In this document: positions 10,512 to 18,775 of the stretch, one piece after another
Layout: each line of letters opens with the position of its first letter
Position numbering within the stretch: the first letter of the stretch is position 1
From: Gonium pectorale
Lineage: Eukaryota > Chlorophyta > Chlorophyceae > Chlamydomonadales > Volvocaceae
Assembly (NCBI GenBank): GCA_001584585.1
Contig: LSYV01000010.1
Coordinates: forward strand, 1,567,317-1,587,509
Length of the DNA stretch: 20,193 nt
Direction of reading: 5' to 3'
Notes under the pieces: generated by a model
What the model saw: only the letters and a program-made list of their open reading frames with translations
The model's database searches: none
Told to the model about the DNA's origin: nothing
Made by a program: the position numbers and the translations under genes

Positions 10512-11323
10512 CTGGAGGTGTTAAAGGGGAGGAATGAGGCGGGCTGCGATCGGTGAATCTGGAGGGGTTCAAGAGGATGCAGGGAGCCTCACGTCGCACA
10601 ACAGGCGGGTGAGTGAAGGCGGAAGACTGTGTTGTCGCTGACTTGCTGGGTATCAGCCGCGGTGCAGGCACAGGCGGGCGCCATTGGTGGCACGGAGCGG
10701 GGCGGATGGATGGTGCGATGGGTTATGGTCAGCGAGGCAAAGGCGGGGGGCAAGCTAGTGTGGAGGCGCAGGGCGATGGATGGTGCTGTGGGGAGAGGCG
10801 ACGGGTTGTCGTCACGGATGCAAAGATGGGGGGTGAGCTTGGGCGGAGCCGCGGGGCATTGCGGGGCGTGGGCGCATGGGCGGGTTGGAGAGGGGTGGCG
10901 GGGAGGTTAAGGCCGTTCCTTAGTGCTGCGGGCATATCTCGGTGTTAAGCGGTTATTTGGTTACGGGCGAGTGCTGCCCGCTATCGTGCTGTAGTGCCTG
11001 GGGTACCGTAATTGGGAGTTAGCACAACCATCCTTATAGAGACTTGCGTACCACCCTCGAGCCACAGCGAAATGGGGCCACTGCTGGTCAACCCAACTAG
11101 CCACTCCTGAGGAAGGACGCCCGCCCGCCCCGCGCTAACCATGCCTTCCCACGAGTACCTCTCCGTACGATGATATTAGTCCCACCGCAACGACGTCATC
11201 TGGGCTTAACTCCTGAGCGGGTCTGCCGACTGCGTGCGGGTGTGTCGGGGGTTGTGCCCGTTGCGGTCGTTGCCGCGCTATGACGCTTACGGGTACACCA
11301 GTCGGCCCCCGCTTCCTGCGCAC
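10512..11323. other. Probable 5' introns of the cyclophilin-like gene
   Basis: No recognisable protein is coded on either strand. On the minus strand a pyrimidine-rich tract and CTCCAG acceptor lie just before the exon at 10511. A possible 53-nt exon lies at 10645-10593. The rest is G-rich simple sequence up to about 10900. Confidence 0.4.
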
Positions 11324-11426
11324 CTTCGCTGTAGGTGATGAATGCATCTTGCCTGGCGTCCGCACGCGAGCACGGCATGAGGGCCAAGAAGCACACTGTC
11401 ACGCAGGGAAATAATAACGGTAACAT
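11324..11426 (-). CDS. Signal-peptide exon, possible first exon of the cyclophilin-like gene
   Basis: The minus-strand ATG at 11426 has a good context (ACAGCCATG). It opens a typical secretion signal: a hydrophobic run through about residue 17, then MPCSRADA as a plausible cleavage site, then RQDAFITYSE. A GTGCGC donor at 11323 ends it in phase 1. No open frame of useful length follows without splicing. The nearest gene downstream on this strand is the cyclophilin-like gene, whose N-terminus is missing. A candidate middle exon, 10645-10593 (CAG acceptor, GTGAGG donor), converts phase 1 to phase 0 and so links the two. Its peptide is not recognisable, so the connection is inferred. Confidence 0.38.
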
Positions 11427-11449
11427 GGCTGTAGTGCCTTTGTCCAAAT

Positions 11450-14400
11450 GACTGGATTAACTGCATAGACTGGCATGAACGTGGGAACTAATGACAGGCC
11501 GTCATCTAAGCCATTGTTAAATGGAGTGGGAATTGCCACGGGTATTCAAGTTGCCTAGCTCAGCTTAGCGCAGCTGGTTGGTGACCGAATCAAATGCCGT
11601 TATTTTTGTATCGACCCCAACCGCCTGTTGCTTCCGTTCGACTGCGACGCCCGTTCGATTTGGGTATGAGATGGGCCGCGATACACCTGCACTGAAGATA
11701 TTGCACTCTCTGCACACATTCTTCCAACGAGACTGGGGTTTCCTTAGGCTTACCCTGCAAACGCCCGCAAGACTTGAACGAATAAGCATTGCTCTGGCCA
11801 GGACAAGACTATGGTGGGAGCAATGTAGCGACCCGTTTCTTGTGCCTTCGGGAGCAATTGAGTCAGTGCCATGAATGACATCAAGTGTTCGACGCTCTGT
11901 TCCGGAACAGCATAACGCACATTCCTCCTGCATAATTGCATCTTTTAATGCGAACTCATGAACCTTTGGCTTCGGGTCGGCAGGGACTCGGCGGGGCAAT
12001 TGTGTCAACTGCGTCCCGCTCTTTCGCAACCGTAGGCGTTCCGCGCTGAGGACTTTTTTGCACTGCCGGAGATTCCAACGGAGCTCTCCGGCACATCGCC
12101 CAGCACCAGCAACTCCGGCGGGTCGCGGCGGTCATTGCTGCTAGGCCACTGCTGGCCCTTCAACTCCCCGAAACGATCCCTGCGCTGGCCCTCTCCGGCC
12201 GTGATGGTACCTTGCGGAGAGGCGCTTGGCCTGGACTTGGTGAGCGAGACTTGGCGGTTGCGGGACCGGTACACCGGTACACCGGACGTGCCAGGATGAT
12301 GGGAGGGCCGCAGTTGCCCACCAACACACTCTCTCCATTGGATTCAGTATGTCCGCTAGTGCGCAGTTTCACGCCGGGGGCCTGCGTGGCAACCGGTCCC
12401 GACCTGTAGGTACAGCACGCTTTGCACAGCCGCACCCCCCTCCCTGCTGTCGCACACGCGAGCACCAAATACCTCACCTCCTCTCACCTGTACCCACCGC
12501 CCTCCTCGACGCCTGTGATCATACCCGTCCACACCCCAGTGCACCTCCTCCCACACATACCTGCTGGACCGAGAGCGGATCACACCGGCCGCACATGAGG
12601 CCCCACCCGTGGGCGGCGAGTAGCGCGACGGCATTCGCTTGCCACTACTGGCCTACTGCCCCTCCCGGGGCTGCTACAAACCCACGGTGCAGCTCCAGCG
12701 CGCCCCCCCCCCTGAAGTTCGGGGTCAAGCGGCTGTGCCGGCGGCAGTGGCTAGTTTGGGCATCCAAAAGGATCAGCGACGACTTGTCTTGTCGTTTGGG
12801 GGAAGGACGAAGAGTCCTTGGCATTGCATTACGAAGCGGGGCCTCGGGCTTCCGGTTCTGTACATAAGGCCATCCGCCCTGCCCCGCATACGTGGCTGCG
12901 GGTGGGCGGGTGTTACGGCGGCGTGCAATGCCCGTCGGGGCGTGTGGCCGCGTGCATGGTGGGGGATGAGCTGGGGCACCTTTCGCAGGCCAGGAGCGCG
13001 CCGCTACAGGCGCACGTGCGAGCTAATGAAGGTAGGACAGTGATGTCTTTGAAACCAAATAAGTTGACGAATGTTCGTACCGCGCGACATTGTGGATCGT
13101 ACGGAGGAAAAGCTGGCTCATGGCTGGTGAGGTGCTCTGTTGAGCTCGTTCCTTGTTGGCTTATGTCGATACCGATACCTGCTTTGAATTGAGCATATGA
13201 TTGCTGCCAAAATAGCCGCTGTCTCCCAATTATTCTCGGGGGTAAGCGCATTACGCTGTCGTACGCCTGTGTCGTACGCCTTGCGCGTTCATGGACGTAT
13301 TGCTGGCGCCGGCCCGTACTGTCAAGCACACCCTTTCCCTTTGGAGAGAAAGGAGAGACACCGGCAAAAGGACCCAGTCCCACCCTTGTACGTCAACGTA
13401 CGACGTGCACGACCATACCCGGTCTCACCGTCTCATTGCGGTGTGGCAGGCGGCCCATTTGTACGCCAGGGTTATCCTGTTTTGATGAAGTCTGCCAGAG
13501 CTCTTAGGTGAGACCGCACGTGTTGCGTGTCTGCGTGCTGCCATTTGTACAGTTCCGCAGAAGACAGCTGCAGAGCGTTCAGTTGTTTTTGGGCCGGTCT
13601 GCTGGACACGGCAGCTTACGTGATTATTCCATTTGTCAGCGTACGGCGTAGCATGGCATGCTGTCGTACAGGGCACTCATTGCAGCATATGCACGGGGTT
13701 TGTAGGGCTCGAGGGGATTCGCTTGTGTTGGGTTGGTTGCTGGTAGTGGCTCTGTAGATGTGCACGCGAGGGTGCTTGGCTACCCACGGGTCTTTATACC
13801 TCTCCCAAGCTCCGGAGGTCATGCGTCTGAGCAGTCGTTTGTATGAACAGGCCGTCCATGACTTCGATCATGTCGTCCGTTTGTCACCGCGTCCCCGTAC
13901 GCCCGTCAGTCGTCCTTTTACATGACCCGTTGCGCCGTATGGAGCCTTTGCGGGGCGCCATGCCGTTGTTGAGCGAGGGGATAGAAGTGTATCGTATCGG
14001 CTATGGAGACAGGTATCGAGGGCAAGTTGGATTGAGGCTGTAACCGTATGTGAGAATGTGACCCTTCTCCCGACAGTGGAAGCGTCTTTGACGTAAAGTT
14101 CGGGAGGGTTCGGGCTTCGGGTTTCAAGCTTGCAGCGGCCTTAACCAGCTCACGGACAACCATCACGTTTCGTCTTGTTTGGCTCACAAATGGGAATGTC
14201 AGGTGGTTTCAGTCGCGCTGGTGGCGATGCGGGGGGGGGGGAGGGGCGTATGTGCCGATGGAGATGGTAGCATGTGGACTCACTCGTGTGGGCGGGTTTC
14301 GCCCGTAAATCATACATCAAGTCCGTCTTGAAATTGCAGCACGTGAATGCCAGACCCGTTTGATACTGGCATTGGAGGCATGGCCTTCCGTGCATGCAGC

Positions 14401-14478
14401 ACAATTGGGACGAGCATGCCGTACGAGTCGCCGCGCGGCTTATAGCATTCTTGTCGGCAAGTGACTCTCTCTCGGCCG
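11450..14478. other. Long region of lower GC without a recognised gene
   Basis: Composition drops visibly, especially at 11400-12000 and 13050-13900, and stop codons are frequent in all frames. One short stretch, about 12020-12300, looks code-like on both strands: the plus frame contains FFALPEIPTELSG and the minus frame GELKGQQWPSS...ELLVLGDVPESSVG. Neither is a family I recognise, and neither links clearly to other exons. The stretch may be intergenic DNA, a decayed transposable element or an unrecognised intron-rich gene. A perfect 14-bp palindrome lies at 11897-11910. Confidence 0.4.
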
Positions 14479-14583
14479 TCAGGATCCAGCCACCTCGCGT
14501 GTCTGCAAAACTTCAAGGCCTAGCATAAAGGTCAGAACGCCGCCGACAAGCAGCGCGTAGAGCCACTGTAGCCAAACTTTCAT
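14479..14583 (-). CDS. Small ORF with one membrane segment, divergent from RPS20
   Basis: A 34-codon minus-strand ORF starts MKVWLQWLYALLVGGVLTFM, a short N-terminus and a hydrophobic run of about 17 residues, and ends at TGA (14481-14479). Its ATG is 61 bp from the RPS20 ATG, so the two would share a promoter. A second minus-strand frame takes over directly, reading DPDGRERVTCRQECYKPRGD to a stop near 14310. This could be a signal-anchor exon of a longer spliced gene, a frameshifted relic, or chance. I do not recognise a family. Confidence 0.3.
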   Translation of the reverse strand: MKVWLQWLYALLVGGVLTFMLGLEVLQTREVAGS

Positions 14584-14614
14584 GTTCACAGTTTTATCTG
14601 GATAAGTGTTGTCT

Positions 14615-14644
14615 CTTATAAGCGAACTTTTCTTCCGCTTTCAG
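14615..14644 (+). promoter_or_regulatory. TATA-like element or leader-intron acceptor before RPS20 copy 1
   Basis: CTTATAAG at 14615-14622 is followed by a pyrimidine tract (CTTTTCTTCCGCTTTCAG) running to the ATG. This fits either a 3' splice site of a 5' UTR intron or a TATA box with a pyrimidine-rich start. Copy 2 also has CAG immediately before its ATG, which favours the splice-site reading. Confidence 0.4.
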
Positions 14645-15911
14645 ATGGCGACCAAGCCCGGCGTTGAGAAGGCAGGCGTGGAGGCGGAGGCGCCGCAGGT
14701 GCACCGCATTCGCATTACTCTGACGTCCAAGAACGTCAAGAGCCTGGAGAAGGGTGAGGACGGGCTGGCCGCCGCAGGCACTGTTTCCTCGGTCATTACA
14801 AACTTCCGTGCATATAATGCAATTGCAGTGTGCGCGGACCTGATTAAGGGCGCTAAGGACAAGCAGCTCAAGGTGAAGGGCCCCGTGCGGATGCCCACCA
14901 AGGTGCTCCGCATCACCACCCGCAAGGCGCCGTCCGGTCAGGGTACCAACACCTTCGATAGGTTCGAGATGCGGTGAGTTGACAGGTCTGCGGGAGGTGG
15001 CGAGCGAGCGCGGACGGGTGTGGGTACGAGCTGTATCCGTGTTGTGTGGGGGCGATGTTGTGTCTTGTGGGGATGCGCTGTATTAGATGCGTATGGCTAT
15101 TGCTAGAGGACAAGTCGTGCCCGTTTACAGGCCCGGTTGCAGCTACATAACTTGGCTCCCGCCAAGTGCTCCGTACTCGGGTCCCTGGCTAGCAGCACAG
15201 CGCGCCTGCAGCATGAGACACAAGTCCTCCGGATGCCCAGCGGTCACGGCTGTCCCCTGAATTATGTTTGGTCTGCCTTGGCCGCGACTCGTTGTGCCCC
15301 CTCAGCATCCACAAGCGCCTCATCGACCTGCACTCCCCCGCCGACGTCGTCAAGCAGATTACCTCGATCAGGTGGGATGTCGACACAGGGAGGGGGGATC
15401 GGGAGGGGGGATCGGGAGCGCGTAATGCTCCTGTCTGGAGCGGGGCGAGGAGGGGTCCCGGCGCAGGGGCTTCCTGCCCCTACGGCCTCGGCATGTGCGC
15501 TTTACTGGTATGGGTCAAGAGGCGGCGTAACTGAACAGCAGCTGCGGCGTGAGTTCCGGAGCGCCCCGGGTCCCAGACATCGCCGGTTTTCAGGGGCACT
15601 CACGGCAGTAGGCACCACGCACGTCTTTGTTTTGCCATCCGTGCGACCGGGCCAACCAGTACTCCGGTGCCCTCGTCCATTGCGCCTTTCACTGCTTTTT
15701 GTCGACCCAGGCTTGCGGGCACCATATGCGTGTATTCCCTGCATTGCCGTCCAGGGGACGGCCAGCCGTGCGGCTGGGCCGGCCAAACCTACGGGCGGGT
15801 GCCCGGGTGAAGGAGGTGCTGACTGGCCCTTTACCCGCCCGCGCCCTCCCTCGTGACCTCTGCAGCATTGAGCCCGGCGTGGAGGTGGAGGTGACCATCG
15901 CCGACGTGTAA
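14645..15911 (+). CDS. RPS20: 40S ribosomal protein S20 (uS10), copy 1, complete
   Basis: This is a structural protein of the small ribosomal subunit head in the cytosol. Exons 14645-14753, 14829-14973, 15306-15371 and 15866-15911 join cleanly to 121 residues, the usual length for eukaryotic S20. Recognisable blocks in order are [71 protein letters not shown] and [15 protein letters not shown], the normal C-terminus. Introns are 75, 332 and 494 bp, all GT-AG. The 75-bp first intron is very short for this group. CAG directly precedes the ATG, which suggests a leader intron ending at the start codon. Codon choice is strongly C/G-ending, as expected of a highly expressed gene. A second copy and a relic lie downstream on the same strand. 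Confidence 0.97.
15388..15413 (+). repeat. Two 13-bp tandem repeats in RPS20 copy 1 intron 3
   Basis: GGGAGGGGGGATC occurs twice in direct succession and is followed by a partial third unit (GGGAG). It lies just inside the intron, 16 bp after the donor. Confidence 0.8.
15646..15824 (+). repeat. RPS20 intron 3 segment duplicated at 18079-18252
   Basis: The two segments align along their whole length. The last 60 or so bases, from ACGGCCAGCCGTGCGGCTGG to GAGGTGCTGACT, differ at only about two positions. Similarity stops abruptly before exon 4, which is absent from the second segment. Confidence 0.8.
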
Positions 15912-15945
15912 AGCGCACGGCACAGGCCATCGCAACCATGTGGAC

Positions 15946-15950
15946 TGTAA
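15946..15950 (+). promoter_or_regulatory. Possible polyadenylation signal TGTAA of RPS20 copy 1
   Basis: TGTAA lies 35 bases after the stop, inside a quasi-palindrome (TGGACTG ... CAGTCTGCCA). Another TGTAA overlaps the stop codon (15907-15911). Inverted copies of this same segment occur at 18249-18268 and 18329-18355. Confidence 0.4.
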
Positions 15951-16775
15951 GCTGCAGTCTGCCACTGTCGCGCCCGTGCCCCGTTTCGCTCCCGGGTACC
16001 ATTTGCACGCGCGCACACACCCCTAGCGCACGTTTATGCAGCTGCTGCACGGTGGGATCCGGGCAGCTAGTCAGCGACAGCCTGATGCTAACCAACATGG
16101 GTGACCAACTTGTGTGTCCGAGGCTGAGGTACTAGAGCGAGACCCGGCTGGGTTCCCGCGCCCTGGCCCTGAGTTATCGCCCCAGCAACAGGCGGCAGCA
16201 CTTCCCCAGTTGGATACGCGCAGGCCAGGACGAACTGGCTGCGAAAAAAGAGAAGCCAGCACGCATGCAGCGGGACCCGCCGGGACACCAGCCTGCTCTC
16301 CCTCGCAGAGTAAGTCTTCGTTGCAATAAAGTGCCCATTAAGCAAGGACGCTCTTTTCGGGCGGACCCGAGTGAACCGCGGGTCGCAACGCTTGCCGCTG
16401 TGAATACGACGCAACCTCAAGACGGTAGCTTCCTCCCCTCGCTTGACCCCCCACCCGCGTCCTGCCAAGTAGCGGCGCCATACGTCGCACGATACGTCCC
16501 TCAGGCTTACATGGGTGCCCATGTGGCCTCAGCTTGCTGAGAGCGTGAGCAGTCAGGCCCGCACTTGCACACGCACGCATAGCGGATAGCGCCAGTCCCG
16601 CATGGCGCGGCACATTTGCCGCCCTGTCGATGCGAGGTTTGCTCCTGGCGGTGCCACGTTGCCACGTCTGTTGGTTTGCCAGCGGTCCGCGGGAAGCCAG
16701 TTACGCGTCATGGCAGTGCCTGCGCCAGTTAACGTGCGATGCTCGTTGTGTTCTGCTGCCGTTTGCGCCGCCATT
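15951..16775. other. RPS20 copy 1 downstream flank, no gene seen
   Basis: No supported coding region. Parts are repeated in diverged form, in the same orientation, at about 18360-18570. Examples are CCCCTAGCGC, the block around AGGCCAGGACGAACTGG (16220), and GAGTGAACCGCGGGTCGC (16369 versus 18524). The duplication unit therefore included at least 450 bp past the gene. Confidence 0.55.
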
Positions 16776-17290
16776 GCGGTGACTGCAGACCTGCTCAAGG
16801 AGGCGGGGGACAGGCTCTGTGTTGGAGAGATATGCCGTTGGTTGGGTGCGTCTGGCCTCGCTCGCTTGTCTTTCTCTGTACCGCCCGCCCGCCCGACTGG
16901 AAACGTCGCGCCTTCGGGTGTGTATGGCCGTAGAGGTGTGGTGTGGCTCCCCAATTGCACTGTTTCATGATTGCCGCGTCAGCCACGCGCGGCAGACGGC
17001 GCACTTGCTGTACACTGTCCGCCGGCTTGGACTCACCGTACGACGGTAGGCAACAGGCGTCTTGGCGCACCCGGTTTGCATGCACCGGGCGCCGTCCGGA
17101 TGGTCAGGAGCCAGGCTCGCCACTGAGCCATGGCACAGGTCCCGCCGACGGGTCTGGCCGCTGCAGTTGTCCTTTCCCCTTGTTGTTGGACTTGCCCAGG
17201 CCGCAATCCCGTGTGCACGTGGAGGATCCACAAGCGCCTTGTCGATCTACACCCTCCGGCTGATGTTGCAAAACACTTCACAGCGTTGGT
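16776..17290 (+). pseudogene. RPS20 relic, plus-strand fragments of exons 2 and 3
   Basis: From 16779 the frame reads VTADLLKEAGD, matching [11 protein letters not shown] of copy 2, then loses similarity. From 17223 the frame reads RIHKRLVDLHPPADVAK, followed by HFTAL and a GTGAGG donor-like site, matching exon 3. Changed conserved residues (Ser to Pro, Val to Ala, Gln to His) and the loss of exon 1, most of exon 2 and exon 4 make this a broken copy. It sits between the two intact genes, so it is most simply an ageing tandem duplicate. Confidence 0.78.
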
Positions 17291-17342
17291 GAGGCGCGTG
17301 CCGGGGCGCAGGACCCCAAAGATGCACCCCGGGGCGCACCTT

Positions 17343-17376
17343 ATTGATGCGGTCAGTTGATTGATGCGGTCAGTTG
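17343..17376. repeat. Perfect 17-bp tandem duplication
   Basis: ATTGATGCGGTCAGTTG occurs twice with no gap, at the 3' end of the inverted exon 3 relic. The second unit supplies the stop codon that closes the relic's frame. Confidence 0.9.
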
Positions 17377-17425
17377 TTTCATCACATCGGCCGGGGAGCG
17401 TAGGTCGATCAGGCGCTTGTGGATC
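17353..17425 (-). pseudogene. RPS20 exon 3 relic in inverted orientation
   Basis: On the minus strand, a CGCAG acceptor is followed by a frame reading (R)[21 protein letters not shown] and then IN and a stop. It retains more of the normal protein sequence than the plus-strand relic 65 bp away, and the two face each other tail to tail. No inverted exons 1, 2 or 4 were found. It cannot encode a ribosomal protein alone. Confidence 0.8.
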
Positions 17426-18078
17426 CTGCGCGTGAACACGGGGTCGCGGTCAGGTCGGCTGGGAGCGCCCCGGGTAGGTGATGGGGCCCCCCGAGCGAAT
17501 GCGGCATGCTGGGCAGTGGGGTTGGCTGGGCGTTATGCCGAGCGGCGGTCTCCAAAAATGAAACACTGCAATTGGAGACAGGGGACAGGAGTGGAGACAG
17601 GCGACAGGGTGGGTGGATGCAGGCCGTGGGTTTGTGGGGGGTTTGTGGGAGGGTGGATGGATGCGGGCATTGCTGCCGGTATGTTGGTGGCCTCGGGATT
17701 GCTATTGCCAGGTGCTGATGCCCGCGGAGAGCTTGCTGCTCCTGCTCCTGCCCCCGTGAAGGGTACACAGCTGGCTCCCGATCTGCTGAGTGGAGCGGCT
17801 TTCGTCACTATGCACGCAAAATCGTGTATCCGGAGACAGCGTGCTCAACACACAGTGCTGACGACCGTGATGGCGGCGGCGCCGGCGAGCCGCTCGCTGC
17901 CCGCATCCGCGCGGTGGCGCCGGGCCGCTGTCACAGCGCGCGGCGCTGTGCCTCGGCCTGGCGGTGCTGTGCGCTTGGTGCTGCTAATTGCCGTGGGGGC
18001 TGATAGTGTCCCTCGTGGCCAAGACAGGAGTGCAAGAAGGGTCTGGCGTCGGGGCTAGGTCCAAGCCGCCGGCGTTGC

Positions 18079-18570
18079 TGGGCCGCTCACGAGTCCGGTC
18101 ATGCGTGGCCTCGATTGCGCCTTTCACTGCTTTTCTGTCGGCCCAGGCTAGCGGGCACCGCATTCCTTGCATTGCCGTCCGGGCGACGGCCAGCCGTGCG
18201 GCTGGGCCGGCCAAACCTACGTGCGGGTGCCCGGGTGATGGAGGTGCTGACTGCAGCTTACAACCCACTTGCACATGGTTGCACATGGTTGCACATGGTT
18301 GCACATGGTTGCGGGGTGCGGCGCGTGTCAGTGGCAAACTGCAGCTTACAGCCCAGAACATCCTCTTCCACTTGGGTATGCTCAAGCCAGGACGTACTGA
18401 CCGTAAAGCCAGCGCGCCAACACGCCTGCGCCCGCGAAACACACCGACCTCCCCTAGCGCGCAATGCAGTCAGCGCTGCAATCCAGTGACCAACAGCTTA
18501 TCAGCAAGCACGCTCTCCAGGCCCGAGTGAACCACGGGTCGCTGGGTTGCTTGCAGTACGACGCAAAACG
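18079..18570. pseudogene. RPS20 relic, intron 3 copy joined to inverted 3' UTR pieces and diverged 3' flank
   Basis: 18079-18252 copies intron 3 of RPS20 copy 1 in direct orientation. At 18249 it switches to the reverse complement of that gene's 3' UTR (GACTGCAGCTTACA, then CACATGGTTGC). A second inverted piece follows at 18329-18355, matching 15966-15940 with about two mismatches. From about 18360 the direct orientation resumes, with a diverged copy of the downstream flank. Exon 4 is missing. The structure implies at least one local inversion or template switch. Confidence 0.7.
18271..18310. repeat. Four perfect 10-bp tandem repeats
   Basis: GCACATGGTT is repeated four times exactly. The unit appears to derive from the reverse complement of the RPS20 copy 1 3' UTR (GCAACCATGTG at 15932-15942). 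Confidence 0.92.
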
Positions 18571-18775
18571 ACGGGGGCTCGCTCCCCACGATTTCCCCCT
18601 TTCAAGGCTCGGGCATTGTCCACAACTGTGCCCCTTTGATCGTTTCGGCTGCTAGCTCGCTCGCGACGCTTTCATTTTCTCGCGGAAGGTGGGCAGGCCG
18701 CGTCCCTTTGGACAGGAGCAGCGCATTGGGCAGCCGGGTCCAGGGAAGCGCTTTACGCAGTCCTGCACTGCACAG

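Larger units (their letters stand above)
17198..17450. repeat. Inverted repeat built from RPS20 exon 3
   Basis: Arms of about 80-90 bp (about 17205-17288 and 17345-17445) are inverted copies of exon 3 with its upstream intron end. The best block, GGATCCACAAGCGCCT, is identical in both arms. The spacer is about 60 bp. A further 18-bp pair with one mismatch, CCAATTGCACTGTTTCAT at 16951-16968, recurs inverted at 17558-17575 and extends the symmetry outward. Confidence 0.78.
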
